The notes beneath the pieces are model-generated. The model made no database searches. It saw nothing but the letters and a program-made list of their open reading frames with translations, and was not told the DNA's origin. The position numbers and the translations under genes are program-made. From Mannheimia bovis (lineage in GTDB: Bacteria; Pseudomonadota; Gammaproteobacteria; Enterobacterales; Pasteurellaceae), in assembly GCF_014541205.1 (NCBI RefSeq), contig NZ_CP061280.1, positions 186,001 to 250,000 on the forward strand: a stretch of 64,000 nt of DNA. The letters run 5' to 3'. Positions 48,701 through 58,911 of this stretch are shown piece by piece. Numbering within the stretch: the first letter of the stretch is position 1; each line of letters opens with the position of its first letter.

Positions 48701-50128
48701 TTACAGATTAACAACGTATTTGCCAACACCTAACTCGTCTTCTTTACGAGTTCGGGCAATAACACTTTCGGCTGATTCCACCACGCGTAATCCCATCTCT
48801 TCTTCCGTACGGATTACTTCACCACGCAGGGAATTGGTGTAAACATCGGTGATTTTCACATCAACAAATTTGCCGATCATATCCGGCGTACCCACGAAAT
48901 TCACCACACGGTTGGTTTCTGTACGACCTGTGAGTTCCATTAAATCTTTTTTTGATGGACCTTCCACTAAAATACGCTGCTCCGTGCCTAGCATTGCACG
49001 GCTAAACTGCATTGCTTGGTGGTTAATACGTTGTTGTAGGCGTGATAAACGCTCTTTTTTCTCCTCTTCAGAGACATTGTCCGGCAGATCCGCCGCCGGT
49101 GTGCCCGGACGAGCTGAATAGATAAAGCTGAAACTCATATCAAAATTGACTTGCTCGATGATTTTCATTGTTTGCTCAAAATCTTCCGCCGTTTCGCCCG
49201 GGAAACCGACAATAAAGTCTGAGCTGATTTGAATTTCAGGACGAACTTCACGCAATTTGCGAATAATCGCTTTATACTCTAATGCAGTGTGATTACGTTT
49301 CATCATCGTCAGCACTCGATCTGAGCCACTTTGAATTGGTAAGTGTAAGAAACTTACCAACTCAGGCGTATCACGGTAAACCTCGATAATATCATCGCTA
49401 AATTCAATCGGGTGGCTGGTGGTATAACGCAAACGGTCAATACCATCAATCGCCGCCACTAAACGTAGCAATTCTGCAAAAGTGCAAATGCCACCATCAA
49501 AAGTCTCACCACGATAAGCATTTACGTTTTGACCGAGTAAATTTACTTCACGCACACCTTGAGCAGCAAGTTGTGCAATTTCAAATAATACATCATCTAC
49601 CGGACGTGAAACCTCTTCACCACGTGTGTAAGGCACAACGCAGAAGGAGCAGTATTTGTTACAACCTTCCATAATTGACACAAAGGCTGTTGGACCTTCA
49701 GCTTTTGGCTCGGGTAGGCGGTCAAATTTCTCAATTTCAGGGAAAGAAATATCCACAATCGAGCTTTTACCGCCACGAATTTGGTTAATCATTTCCGGTA
49801 AGCGGTGAAGTGTTTGAGGACCGAATACGATATCGACATAAGGGGCACGATCACGAATATGCTCTCCTTCTTGCGAGGCAACACAACCGCCCACACCAAT
49901 GATTAGGTTTGGTTTGTCTTTCTTCCAGTTTTTCCAACGACCAAGCTGTGAGAATACTTTTTCTTGTGCTTTTTCACGAATAGAACAAGTATTCAGTAAT
50001 AAAACATCTGCATCTTCCGGATTTTCAGTTAGCTCAAAACCGTGTGTAGAATTGAGTAAATCCGCCATTTTGGACGAGTCGTACTCGTTCATTTGGCAGC
50101 CCCAAGTGGTAATATGTAATTTAGCCAT
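48701..50128 (-). CDS. miaB: MiaB, tRNA-2-methylthio-N6-dimethylallyladenosine synthase
   Basis: A 475-residue radical-SAM methylthiotransferase. The N-terminal UPF0004 domain has [12 protein letters not shown] and further cysteines ([19 protein letters not shown]) for the auxiliary cluster. The SAM cluster motif is CNKYCSFC (near 157-164). A C-terminal TRAM domain binds tRNA. It adds the methylthio group to i6A37 of tRNAs reading UNN codons. It is a single gene here. Confidence 0.97.
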   Translation of the reverse strand: MAKLHITTWGCQMNEYDSSKMADLLNSTHGFELTENPEDADVLLLNTCSIREKAQEKVFSQLGRWKNWKKDKPNLIIGVGGCVASQEGEHIRDRAPYVDIVFGPQTLHRLPEMINQIRGGKSSIVDISFPEIEKFDRLPEPKAEGPTAFVSIMEGCNKYCSFCVVPYTRGEEVSRPVDDVLFEIAQLAAQGVREVNLLGQNVNAYRGETFDGGICTFAELLRLVAAIDGIDRLRYTTSHPIEFSDDIIEVYRDTPELVSFLHLPIQSGSDRVLTMMKRNHTALEYKAIIRKLREVRPEIQISSDFIVGFPGETAEDFEQTMKIIEQVNFDMSFSFIYSARPGTPAADLPDNVSEEEKKERLSRLQQRINHQAMQFSRAMLGTEQRILVEGPSKKDLMELTGRTETNRVVNFVGTPDMIGKFVDVKITDVYTNSLRGEVIRTEEEMGLRVVESAESVIARTRKEDELGVGKYVVNL

Positions 50129-50293
50129 AGTTCGAAAATAATAGATATATCAATTAGTTAGAAAAGAAAAGCGTAAAGCAATTTATTGTTTTGTACTCAA
50201 AATAAACCCTTTACGCAAAATTTGTGGCATATTTTACCCTGTAGCCTATTTTTTATCTAGAAATAATCTGCATAAATCTGATATTCAACAAAT

Positions 50294-50324
50294 AAAAAAG
50301 CCACGATTTTTTAATATCGTGGCT
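50294..50324 (-). terminator. Terminator of ptsHI-crr
   Basis: AGCCACGAT and ATCGTGGCT arms with an 8-base loop, followed by TTTTTTATTT on the minus strand. Confidence 0.88.
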
Positions 50325-50342
50325 CTATTCATCATTTTAGAA

Positions 50343-50843
50343 TTATTTTGTTAAGGTTAAGACAACGCTTTCACCTGCAACAACTTGACCACTTAATTTA
50401 GATAAGTTGCTGATTTCATCCATATTTGAAATAACAATTGGTGTTAAAACAGATTTTGCTTTACCTTCAAGTAAGGCTAAATCAAATTTGATGATTGGAT
50501 CACCTACTTTCACCGTTTGACCTTCTGTCGCAAGGCGAGTGAAACCTTCACCTTTTAGTTCAACAGTGTCAATACCGAAGTGAACAAATAACTCAACACC
50601 ATCTTCAGATTCAATAGAAAATGCGTGGTTAGTTTCAAAAATCTTACCGATTGTACCATTTACTGGAGCAACGATAGTATCGCCTACCGGACGAATTGCA
50701 ACACCATCGCCTACGATTTTTTCAGAAAAAACAACATCCGGTACATCTTCGATGTTGACAACTTCACCGGTTAATGGTGAATAAATTTTGATTTCTTGGC
50801 TCTCTTTTTGTTTTGAGCCGAATAATTTATCAAATAATCCCAT
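50343..50843 (-). CDS. crr: EIIA-Glc phosphocarrier
   Basis: A 166-residue protein; the ATG at 50843 gives the standard start MGLFDKLFGSKQ. The phosphorylated His is in ELFVHFGIDTVEL (near 90) and the assisting His in TNHAFSIES (near 75). It relays phosphate from HPr to sugar-specific EIIs and regulates adenylate cyclase and permeases. ScrA in this window lacks a IIA domain, so Crr should serve it. It is the last gene of ptsH-ptsI-crr. Confidence 0.97.
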   Translation of the reverse strand: MGLFDKLFGSKQKESQEIKIYSPLTGEVVNIEDVPDVVFSEKIVGDGVAIRPVGDTIVAPVNGTIGKIFETNHAFSIESEDGVELFVHFGIDTVELKGEGFTRLATEGQTVKVGDPIIKFDLALLEGKAKSVLTPIVISNMDEISNLSKLSGQVVAGESVVLTLTK

Positions 50844-50923
50844 CTTTAAATCTCCCTCAGATATTACAGAATTCCCGTACATTCTATACGAGAATTTTGT
50901 ATTTGTATGCTAAATAATTGAAA

Positions 50924-52645
50924 TTAGTTTAATTTCTGATAAAACGCATCAACTAAACGCTCAATATCTGCCGCAGTCGGCTGAGCTAATGCTTCGTCTG
51001 CTAACGCTTTCGCATCGGCAAAATTAATTGAACGAATAAGTTTCTTCACGTGTGGCACAGAAATACCGCTCATACTGAACTCATCTAAGCCCATACCAAG
51101 CAATAATGCAGTTGCACGCACATCGCCTGCCAACTCACCACACATACCCGTCCATTTACCTTCTGCGTGTGAAGCATCAATTACTTGTTTGATTAAGTTT
51201 AATACCGATGGGCTTAATGGATTATATAAGTGAGCAATAATTTCATTACCACGATCCACCGCGAGCGTATATTGAGTTAAGTCGTTTGTACCGATACTAA
51301 AGAAATCAGCTTCTTTGGCTAAATAGCGGGCATTTACCGCAGCTGATGGCGTTTCCACCATAATACCGAGTTTTAGGTTCTCATCGAATGAATGACCTTC
51401 GCTGCGTAACTGTTCTTTTAACTCTGCAACGATTGATTTTAATAAGCGAATTTCTTCTACCGAAATAATCATTGGGAACATTACCGCTAAATTACCGAAG
51501 GCAGAAGCACGCAATACCGCACGCAATTGGGTATCTAAAATTTCACGGCGAGTGAAACCGATACGCACCGCACGCCAGCCTAAGAATGGGTTCATCTCTT
51601 TTGGTAAATCAAGATATGGTAATTCTTTGTCGCCACCAATATCCATAGTACGAAGAATAACCATCTTATCGCCCATCGCCTCTACAATTTCTTTGTAGGC
51701 TTGGAATTGTTCTTCTTCGCCCGGCAGTTGAGCTCTATCCATAAACAAGAACTCAGTGCGGTATAAACCAACCGCTTCACCGCCATTACGCAATACACCG
51801 TCTACATCACGGATTGTACCGATGTTACCTGCTACATCAACTTTATGACCGTCTAATGTTTGTGCCGGTAACTCTTTTAATTTCGCTAATTCTTCTTTTT
51901 CTGAATTAAGTTTTTCTTGTAATGCTTTAAACTCTGCAATTTCAACTTCTGAAGGGTTTAAATGAATTTCATTATTGACCGCATCTAAAATCAACACATC
52001 ACCTGTTTTTACTAAAGAGGTTACGTTATTTGTGCCAACGATTGCAGGAAGCTCTAATGAACGAGCCATAATCGAAGTATGAGATGTACGACCGCCAATA
52101 TCAGTAATAAAGCCTAACACTTTATCTAAATTTAATTGTGCCGTTTCAGAAGGGGTTAAGTCGTAAGCCACTAAAATGACTTCATCTTGAATATCGCCTA
52201 AATCTACAATATTCATATTTAAAATATTACGCACTAAACGATTACCGATATCACGAATATCGCCCGCACGTTCTTTTAAATATTCATCATCAATTTCTGC
52301 AAGCATTGCTGCCTGCATTTCAATAACTTTACTTGCTGCAACATCTGCAGTAACAAGATTATCACTCAGGTAACCCAGAATTTCTTCTTCAAGCTCTTCA
52401 TCTTCTAAGATCATTAAATGACCTTCAAAAATCGCTTCTTTTTCTTCACCCAATGTTCGGCGGGCTTTCTCTTTAATCGCGGTTAATTGTGCAGCTGCTT
52501 TTTCACGTCCTTCAAAGAATTTCGCTTTTTCAGCCTCAACTTCGCTTTCATCAATTTTGCGGGTATTTAATACAATTGGCTCTTCTTTTAAAACCAATGC
52601 TTTTCCAAATACTGCACCGGGGGAAGCTGCGATACCTGTAATCAT
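50924..52645 (-). CDS. ptsI: PTS enzyme I
   Basis: A 573-residue protein; the ATG at 52645 has AAGGA in front and the product starts [19 protein letters not shown]. The phosphorylated His is in [15 protein letters not shown] (near 189), and the PEP-binding barrel carries [12 protein letters not shown] and the GMCGELAGD cysteine motif. It transfers phosphate from PEP to HPr. It lies between ptsH and crr. Confidence 0.98.
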   Translation of the reverse strand: MITGIAASPGAVFGKALVLKEEPIVLNTRKIDESEVEAEKAKFFEGREKAAAQLTAIKEKARRTLGEEKEAIFEGHLMILEDEELEEEILGYLSDNLVTADVAASKVIEMQAAMLAEIDDEYLKERAGDIRDIGNRLVRNILNMNIVDLGDIQDEVILVAYDLTPSETAQLNLDKVLGFITDIGGRTSHTSIMARSLELPAIVGTNNVTSLVKTGDVLILDAVNNEIHLNPSEVEIAEFKALQEKLNSEKEELAKLKELPAQTLDGHKVDVAGNIGTIRDVDGVLRNGGEAVGLYRTEFLFMDRAQLPGEEEQFQAYKEIVEAMGDKMVILRTMDIGGDKELPYLDLPKEMNPFLGWRAVRIGFTRREILDTQLRAVLRASAFGNLAVMFPMIISVEEIRLLKSIVAELKEQLRSEGHSFDENLKLGIMVETPSAAVNARYLAKEADFFSIGTNDLTQYTLAVDRGNEIIAHLYNPLSPSVLNLIKQVIDASHAEGKWTGMCGELAGDVRATALLLGMGLDEFSMSGISVPHVKKLIRSINFADAKALADEALAQPTAADIERLVDAFYQKLN

Positions 52646-52757
52646 AATCGTGTCCTTATGTAAGACGATAAATCGTCTGGTGTTGCATAGCAAAACACTT
52701 TATTGCGGCATTTCGCTACAATAAAGTGGTATAAATCTTAATCCGAGAGTAAAAAAA

Positions 52758-53015
52758 TTATTCTAAAGTAGGAATCAAATCAACTAAGAAATCAACTGCT
52801 TTTTGCTCATCTTCGCCTTCAGCAGAAATAGTGATTGTAGTACCTTGAGTTAAACCCAATGTTTGTAATTTAAATAAGCTCTTTGCACTTGCACTTTTAC
52901 CGCCAGAAGCAACGGTAATATCAGATGCAAAGCCTTTAGCTGCTTTAACAAATTCAGCTGCCGGACGAGTGTGTAAACCATTCGGAGCTGTGATAACAAC
53001 ATCTTTTGAGTACAT
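52758..53015 (-). CDS. ptsH: HPr phosphocarrier
   Basis: An 85-residue protein with the active His15 in [12 protein letters not shown] and the Ser46 region [11 protein letters not shown]. It relays phosphate from enzyme I to EIIA proteins. It starts the ptsH-ptsI-crr operon. Its 259-base upstream region is shared with the divergent thiP gene; I find no clear CRP site there, only a loose GTGTTACAATAATTTACAC palindrome at about 53218. Confidence 0.98.
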   Translation of the reverse strand: MYSKDVVITAPNGLHTRPAAEFVKAAKGFASDITVASGGKSASAKSLFKLQTLGLTQGTTITISAEGEDEQKAVDFLVDLIPTLE

Positions 53016-53274
53016 AATGTATTCCTCTTAAATTTGAAAGTTAAAAAAATGTGTTTGAATCAATTGATTTTCGTCCGCAACTTTACTACAAATTCAAATT
53101 AAACACACGCTAAAAAAATGAAAAACTTGTTGCTTTAGCCCAAAAAACTGCTAATTTTTTGAGCAAATTTAAAAATCACTTATTAAATATCAAGATTCTA
53201 GCATACAGACAAATGGAAGTGTTACAATAATTTACACACGATTTTCTCTTAATTATTTTCAAGATTGGAGCAAT

Positions 53275-54849
53275 ATGCTTAGCAAATTAACCAAGACAAC
53301 AGCGTGGTTTATCTACTTTGGCATTATTGCACTTTATAGCTTTAGTTTATGGGCACTGGTCGGATATCAACAAAACAGCACATTAATTTCCGGTACAGAT
53401 GTGCTACAAATTCTCGCCTATAGCTCGCTTCAAGCCTCACTTTCTGCCGTCATTTCACTTATTTTAGGTAGTCTTTTAGCAAGATCTTTTTTCTATTTAG
53501 ACTTTAAAGGCAAGCAATTACTTTATAAAACCCTCTCTTTTGTTTGGGCATTACCTTCACTCGTTATTATCTTTGCGGTTATTGGTGTGTTTGGCAATTC
53601 AGGCTGGCTGGCACAACTTTTTCACTCTTTAGGCTTAGAATGGCAATTTAATTTATACGGTTTACACGGCATTATTATTGCTCACTGCTTATTCAATATT
53701 CCTTTTGTGATGAAATATTACATTAGCGGATTAAACTTGCTCCCAAGTAGCCGTTTCCAACTTGCCGCTCAATTAAATTTAAAGGGCTGGAATTTCATCA
53801 GTATTGTGGAAATGCCAATTATCAAAACGTTGTTCCCTTATATTTTTATGACGATATTTCTCGTTTGCTTTACCAGCTTCCCTATTGTGTTAATGCTCGG
53901 CGGCAGCCCGAAATACAGCACGCTTGAAGTGGCTATTTATCAAGCGGTTACTTTTGAGTTTGATTTTGCAAAAGCGATTATCTTAATCGCGGTACAATTT
54001 GTTGTGGGTATTGGCTTACAATTTGCGATGAGCCGAATTTCTACATCTGCATTGAAGCAGTTAAAACAACAACCTAACCGAGTAGAAATTTGGAAACCAA
54101 AGCCTACAGGTATAGCAAAAGTGCTGCTACAAGCGGTCATTTTTTTGCAAAGTTTTGCCATAATTCTACCGCTTGTAAGTGTGGTTTGGGCTGGCATTAG
54201 TGTGTCAAAATTCAGTGAGCGATTGCTCAACACTGCGTTATGGGAAGCAGCACGGTTCTCTCTGGTTTTAAGCCTGATTGCCTCTTTTGTGGTAATTGGA
54301 ATAAGTTATCTTATTGCGTTAGAAGCTCGCCAACTGCTCTATAAAAAAGCCAAACTTGCTCACACTATTTTAGGCAGTGTAGCGATTTATCCGTTAGTGC
54401 TACCAATCTTTTTGTTATCAGTTGGTTTATTTATTTTGCTAATGAACCAAAACCTCTCCACATCGGAACTACTGGTTTTAGTTGGTGTATGCAATGGCTT
54501 AACGTTGCTCCCTTTTATCTACCCGATGCTCTTTTCTGCGATGTGGAATAGTTTAACAAGCCACGATAAACTGGCTCACAGCTTAGGGCTAACAGGCTTT
54601 CAACGCTGGTGGATTGTGGAAAAAACGCAGCTAATTCGACCGCTTGCAACTGCCTTCGCATTAGCAATGTCCTCCAGTTTAGGCAGTTTTACCGTGATTG
54701 CTTTTTTTGGCAATCGTGATTTCAGCTCGCTACCTTACTTGCTCTATCAACAACTCGGAAACTATAGAACCGAAGATGCCGCAGTTACTGCGTTAATGCT
54801 AATGTTATTCGCCTTGCTGCCGTTTTTATGTATAAAGGACAAAATATGA
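53275..54849 (+). CDS. thiP: ThiP, thiamine ABC transporter permease
   Basis: A 524-residue double-length permease with about 12 membrane segments in two homologous halves, each with a binding-protein-dependent permease loop (LAAQLNLKGWNFISIVEMP and HSLGLTGFQRWWIVEKTQL). This two-domain plan and the ThiQ partner downstream identify ThiP. It imports thiamine and its phosphates. The substrate-binding gene thiB, normally upstream, is absent. No TPP riboswitch THI-box is seen in the leader. Confidence 0.9.
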   Translation: MLSKLTKTTAWFIYFGIIALYSFSLWALVGYQQNSTLISGTDVLQILAYSSLQASLSAVISLILGSLLARSFFYLDFKGKQLLYKTLSFVWALPSLVIIFAVIGVFGNSGWLAQLFHSLGLEWQFNLYGLHGIIIAHCLFNIPFVMKYYISGLNLLPSSRFQLAAQLNLKGWNFISIVEMPIIKTLFPYIFMTIFLVCFTSFPIVLMLGGSPKYSTLEVAIYQAVTFEFDFAKAIILIAVQFVVGIGLQFAMSRISTSALKQLKQQPNRVEIWKPKPTGIAKVLLQAVIFLQSFAIILPLVSVVWAGISVSKFSERLLNTALWEAARFSLVLSLIASFVVIGISYLIALEARQLLYKKAKLAHTILGSVAIYPLVLPIFLLSVGLFILLMNQNLSTSELLVLVGVCNGLTLLPFIYPMLFSAMWNSLTSHDKLAHSLGLTGFQRWWIVEKTQLIRPLATAFALAMSSSLGSFTVIAFFGNRDFSSLPYLLYQQLGNYRTEDAAVTALMLMLFALLPFLCIKDKI

Positions 54850-55490
54850 TCGAACTTGATCTTTACTTTACTTATGAACAGATGAAAATGCACTTTCAAC
54901 TTTCCGCTCATAAAGGTGAACGCATTGCAGTTGTTGGCGAAAGTGGTGCTGGCAAAAGTACGCTACTCAATTTAATTGCCGGATTTGAAAAAGCCGAAAA
55001 AGGCGAATTATTTCTAAATAAAGAAAATCATACCCATACCGAAGTGGCACAACGCCCTGTTTCTATGTTATTCCAAGACAACAATATTTTCCCGCATTTA
55101 ACGGTAGAACAAAATATTGGGTTAGCCCTTGTGCCGAGCTTATTGCTCAATACAGAGCAAAAATTACACGTTAAACAGATTGCCGGTCAAATGGGGATTG
55201 AGGAATTTTTAAACCGACAAGCCGATCAGCTTTCAGGCGGACAAAAGCAACGTGTTGCACTTGCTCGCACACTCTTGCGTGATAAACCGATTTTACTGCT
55301 GGACGAACCCTTTTCCGCTCTCGATCCCAAGCGTAGAGAAGAATTACAGCAAATCGTGCTGGATATTTGCCAACATCGTAATCTGACACTTTTAATGGTA
55401 ACGCACCAGTTAGAAGAAAGTTTGTTTTTGTTTAATCGGGTGATTACAGTTTCAGACGGGAAGATTGTTTCTGATCTCTCCCCTCTTTGA
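54846..55490 (+). CDS. thiQ: ThiQ, thiamine ABC transporter ATPase
   Basis: A 214-residue ABC ATPase; the ATG at 54846 overlaps the thiP stop by four bases (ATGA) and has AAGGA ahead. Walker A GESGAGKST, Q-loop MLFQDNNIFPHL, signature LSGGQKQRVALAR, Walker B ILLLDEPFSALD and the switch His in VTHQLEE are present. The small size matches ThiQ. It powers ThiP. Confidence 0.93.
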   Translation: MIELDLYFTYEQMKMHFQLSAHKGERIAVVGESGAGKSTLLNLIAGFEKAEKGELFLNKENHTHTEVAQRPVSMLFQDNNIFPHLTVEQNIGLALVPSLLLNTEQKLHVKQIAGQMGIEEFLNRQADQLSGGQKQRVALARTLLRDKPILLLDEPFSALDPKRREELQQIVLDICQHRNLTLLMVTHQLEESLFLFNRVITVSDGKIVSDLSPL

Positions 55491-55547
55491 GCAATCAGGG
55501 GAACTAGCTACTAATACCACCTCTCAATTGCTCTATGCTTTTGCAAA

Positions 55548-55569
55548 AATGTGATCTAAATCACAATTT
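55548..55569 (+). promoter_or_regulatory. CRP-cAMP site before scrA
   Basis: AAATGTGATCTAAATCACAATT nearly equals the CRP consensus (TGTGA-N6-TCACA exact). Its centre lies about 68 bases before the predicted scrA start, close to a class I activation position. Confidence 0.88.
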
Positions 55570-55595
55570 TAGAAATATTTTTAATCTTCTCTTTT

Positions 55596-55617
55596 TTAGC
55601 TAAACCGTTTTAGTTAG
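55596..55617 (+). promoter_or_regulatory. ScrR operator before scrA
   Basis: TTAGCTAAA-CCGT-TTTAGTTAG matches the operator before scrK at all but a few positions. A -10-like TAGAAT (55615-55620) overlaps it, so bound repressor would cover the promoter. Confidence 0.75.
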
Positions 55618-55653
55618 AATATTGCCATTCTATTCACATCAAAGGTAACTACT

Positions 55654-57078
55654 ATGAATTTTCCAAAAATCGCCGAGCAAACGATTGCAAAATTAGGCGG
55701 AAAAGAAAACATCACAACCCTTGCCCACTGTGCAACCCGTTTACGTTTAACTATTGCTGATGAATCAAAAATTGATAAAGAAGGCATTGAAAATATTGAA
55801 GGCGTAAAAGGTCAATTCTCAACCTCAGGTCAATACCAAATCATTTTCGGCTCAGGTATTGTGAATAACGTTTATGCTGAAATGCAAAAACAAATGGGAC
55901 TTGCAGATATGTCCACGTCTGATGTAGCAGCAGCGGGAGCGGCAAATCAACCATTGCTACAACGTTTAGTGAAAGGTTTAGCCGATATTTTCGTTCCAAT
56001 CATTCCTGCTATCGTGGCAGGCGGTTTGTTAATGGGTATTCACTCAATGCTTACTGCGGTTGGCTTCTTCTGGGAAGGTGAATCTGTGGTAAGCCGCTAT
56101 CCTGCTATTGCAGATTTAGTGGATTTCATTAACACCGTTGCAAATGCACCATTCGTATTCTTACCTGTACTTCTTGGTTTCTCCGCAACTCGCAAATTCG
56201 GCGGCAACCCATTCTTAGGGGCTGCTCTTGGTATGTTATTAGTTCACCCGGCACTCGCAGACGGTTGGAACTATGCGAAAACCTTAATGGAAGGTAACAT
56301 CAAATATTGGAACATTTTCGGTTTAGAAATTGAGAAAGTAGGCTATCAAGGCACTGTTATCCCAACCATTATTTCTGCGTGGGTATTAGCAACCCTTGAG
56401 AAGACATTCCGCAAATTTGTACCAAGTTACTTGGATAACCTTGTTACACCAATGATGTCGTTATTCATTGCAGGTATTTTAGCATTTACCGTAATTGGTC
56501 CATTTGGGCGTGAAGCAGGTTCAGCCATCTCAGCAGGTTTAACTTGGTTATATGACAGCTTAGGCTTTATCGGTGGAGCTATCTTCGGTACATTCTATGC
56601 ACCAATTGTAATTACTGGTATGCACCAAACCTTTATTGCGGTAGAAACGCAATTATTGGCTGAAGTGGCACAAACCGGTGGTACTTTCATCTTCCCAATT
56701 GCAGCAATGTCTAATATTGCACAAGGTGCAGCTTGTTTAGGTGTAGCATTCGCAATGAAAGATGCTAAAGTACGTGGTTTAGCCGTGCCATCAGGTATCT
56801 CAGCATTATTAGGGATTACAGAACCTGCAATGTTCGGGGTGAACTTACGCTACCGTCAAGCCTTCATTGCTGCGATGATCGGCTCAGGTTTAGCGAGTGC
56901 ATTTATCGCATTCTTTAATGTAAAAGCAATTGCCTTAGGTGCAGCAGGTTTCTTAGGTGTACCATCAATCAAACCGGATAGCCTTGCAATGTACTCTATC
57001 GGTATGGTGATTTCATTTGTGGTCGCTTTCACTATCTCCACTGTGTGGGTAAAACGTGCACAAGCGAAAGCGAAATAA
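55654..57078 (+). CDS. scrA: Sucrose-specific PTS enzyme IIBC
   Basis: A 474-residue protein. The IIB domain (about 1-85) has the phosphorylated Cys in LAHCATRLRLT (C26). The IIC membrane domain (about 105-470) has about 10 segments, with GITEPAMFGVNLRYRQ as the sugar-site signature. It imports sucrose as sucrose-6-phosphate. It has no IIA domain, so it needs EIIA-Glc (crr, 5 kb away). It is separated from the scrKBR cluster yet shares its operator, and adds a CRP site. A strong terminator follows. Confidence 0.92.
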   Translation: MNFPKIAEQTIAKLGGKENITTLAHCATRLRLTIADESKIDKEGIENIEGVKGQFSTSGQYQIIFGSGIVNNVYAEMQKQMGLADMSTSDVAAAGAANQPLLQRLVKGLADIFVPIIPAIVAGGLLMGIHSMLTAVGFFWEGESVVSRYPAIADLVDFINTVANAPFVFLPVLLGFSATRKFGGNPFLGAALGMLLVHPALADGWNYAKTLMEGNIKYWNIFGLEIEKVGYQGTVIPTIISAWVLATLEKTFRKFVPSYLDNLVTPMMSLFIAGILAFTVIGPFGREAGSAISAGLTWLYDSLGFIGGAIFGTFYAPIVITGMHQTFIAVETQLLAEVAQTGGTFIFPIAAMSNIAQGAACLGVAFAMKDAKVRGLAVPSGISALLGITEPAMFGVNLRYRQAFIAAMIGSGLASAFIAFFNVKAIALGAAGFLGVPSIKPDSLAMYSIGMVISFVVAFTISTVWVKRAQAKAK

Positions 57079-57096
57079 CTATAACTAATTGATAAT

Positions 57097-57128
57097 AAAA
57101 GGGATTAAGTTAAAACTTAATCCCTTTT
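57097..57128 (+). terminator. Terminator after scrA
   Basis: AAAAGGGATTAAG and CTTAATCCCTTTT arms (13 bp, perfect) with a 6-base loop. Confidence 0.88.
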
Positions 57129-57160
57129 GCTATTACAAGCGGTCGTTTTTTCGCAACATT

Positions 57161-57964
57161 TTACACATTTTGCATTATACGACTAATTCTCCCGACTTGA
57201 ATTTCTTCATCACGAATTGTTAGCACTTCACAACCGTCTTTAGTAACCACAATTTGGTGTTCGTATTGAGCAGAATGACTGCGGTCTTTGGTTTTTACTG
57301 TCCACCCATCGCCCATTAAACGGATCTCTTTTTTCCCTGAATTGACCATTGGCTCAATGGTAAAAACCATTCCCTCTTTTAACACAACACCGCCATCGTC
57401 TGCTGCATAATGCACGACTTGCGGCTCGCAATGGAACTCAGTGCCGATACCGTGTCCGCAATATTCACGCACAACAGAGAAGCCCTCTTTTTCCACATAC
57501 TTTTGAATTGCAGTGCCGATCTCTTTTAAGCGGATACCTGCTTTTACCGTACGAATGCCGATGTAAAGGGATTCTTGAGTAACTTCCATTAAGCGTTTAT
57601 CACGCACGCTTGGCTCGCCTACCACATACATCATTGAATTGTCGCCATAATAGCCATCTTTAATTACCGTTACATCAATATTTAGAATATCGCCTTTTTT
57701 CAGTTTTTTATCATCACTCGGAATACCGTGGCAAACCACTTCATTTAGCGAGATACATACTGATTTTGGGAAGCCGTGATAACCAAGACTCGCAGAGGTT
57801 GCACCGTTTGCCAAAATATATTCGTGGCAAATTTTATCTAATTCACCTGTACTCACGCCTTCTTTAACATACGGCGTGATCATCACCAGCACATCTGAGG
57901 CTAATTTACAGGCTTCACGTAATTTTTGGATTTCGTCTTCATTTCTAATTGGGATATTATTCAT
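57161..57964 (-). CDS. map: Methionine aminopeptidase type I
   Basis: A 267-residue protein when started at the ATG at 57964 (MNNIPIRNEDEIQKLREAC); upstream frame codons are not family-like. Metal ligands and active-site His lie in YHGFPKSVCISLNEVVCHGI, NIDVTVIKDGYYGDNSMM, CGHGIGTEFHCEPQVVHY and VFTIEPMVN. It removes the initiator Met from new proteins. The usual neighbours rpsB or glnD are absent. Confidence 0.95.
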   Translation of the reverse strand: MNNIPIRNEDEIQKLREACKLASDVLVMITPYVKEGVSTGELDKICHEYILANGATSASLGYHGFPKSVCISLNEVVCHGIPSDDKKLKKGDILNIDVTVIKDGYYGDNSMMYVVGEPSVRDKRLMEVTQESLYIGIRTVKAGIRLKEIGTAIQKYVEKEGFSVVREYCGHGIGTEFHCEPQVVHYAADDGGVVLKEGMVFTIEPMVNSGKKEIRLMGDGWTVKTKDRSHSAQYEHQIVVTKDGCEVLTIRDEEIQVGRISRIMQNV

Positions 57965-58042
57965 TACATTATTCTCACTTAAAAAAATTATGGGGATTAT
58001 ACCTTTTTTCGGCATAATCCCCAAACCCTCACTGAATAATTT

Positions 58043-58708
58043 CTATTTCAAATCTAATTTTTTCATAATGAAATTTAATACAACACCATAAAGCGGCAAG
58101 AACAGTAATAAACTCACAAAAAGTTTAAACGCATAATCTACCGACCCGATGGTAAACCAATGTTCCGCCATATATTCATCACTACTTTTATAGAATGCCA
58201 CTGCGAAAAAGACAAAAGTGTCGATTAATGTACCGAAAATGGTCGAACACATTGGAGCAAGCCACCAGCTTTTGCCTTGACGTAAACGGTTGAATACAAA
58301 AATATCCAAAAACTGCCCCACCACATAGCCACTAAAACTGGCTAATGCAATTCGGAAAACAAAAAGATTAAATTCAGATAAAGCAGCAAAGCCTTGAAAT
58401 TCGGTTTCAAAGAACAACACTGAAATGATGTAACTAATAAGCAACGCAGGCAACATTACAAGAAAAATAATTTTTCGAGCCAGCTCTGCCCCAAACACTC
58501 GTACGGTTAAGTCTGTGGCTAAGAAAATAAACGGGAAAGTGAAAGTTCCCCAAGTAGTCGGAATCACCCAATCAGTAAATGGCACTTTTATTTCAAACGT
58601 AATCTGTACTAAATAGTTACTGATGGTAATAATAAAAATGTGGAAAAGGGAAAGTAAAATCAGCGAACGAAATTTGCTTTCGTCTGAAAAGTAAGTATTA
58701 AGATGCAT
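58043..58708 (-). CDS. yhhQ: YhhQ-type queuosine precursor transporter
   Basis: A 221-residue membrane protein with six to seven hydrophobic segments and the COG1738/YhhQ signatures: FPFIFLATDLTVRVFG, an ISVLFF helix, SGYVVGQFLDIFVFNRLR and IFGTLIDTFVFFAVAF. The E. coli homologue imports queuosine precursors (preQ0/preQ1). The gene starts at 58708 with AAAGGAT ahead. A small stem-loop in the leader, with a tail reaching the ribosome-binding site, may be a preQ1-responsive element. Confidence 0.9.
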   Translation of the reverse strand: MHLNTYFSDESKFRSLILLSLFHIFIITISNYLVQITFEIKVPFTDWVIPTTWGTFTFPFIFLATDLTVRVFGAELARKIIFLVMLPALLISYIISVLFFETEFQGFAALSEFNLFVFRIALASFSGYVVGQFLDIFVFNRLRQGKSWWLAPMCSTIFGTLIDTFVFFAVAFYKSSDEYMAEHWFTIGSVDYAFKLFVSLLLFLPLYGVVLNFIMKKLDLK

Positions 58709-58760
58709 ATTGTATCCTTTTTAGTTAAACAACAACTTGAGGTAAGGGAACTCAAGGGGG
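58709..58760 (-). promoter_or_regulatory. Possible preQ1-type riboswitch in the yhhQ leader
   Basis: On the minus strand, a CTTGAG/CTCAAG stem (58736-58741 and 58751-58756) has a 9-base loop TTCCCTTAC ending in C just before the 3' arm, then a tail with AACTAAAAAGGA. The GGA of the ribosome-binding site could pair with loop TCC. This resembles class I preQ1 aptamers, but the tail is about six bases longer than in the ones I know. Confidence 0.35.
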
Positions 58761-58911
58761 CGTAATCATAACGTTTTTTAAAGAAAATGCAAGCGGTTCT
58801 TTTTTATCCATTATTTACCAATAGAAAACAATTAATCTATAAAATCACTATTTATCTATTTTAATAACAGAGTAAACTATTCATAACAAAACACACAATA
58901 AGGAATATATT

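Noticed and set aside
53016-53274. TPP riboswitch before thiP or clear CRP sites before ptsH
   Set aside because: No THI-box sequences were found, and the only palindrome (about 53218) fits CRP poorly.
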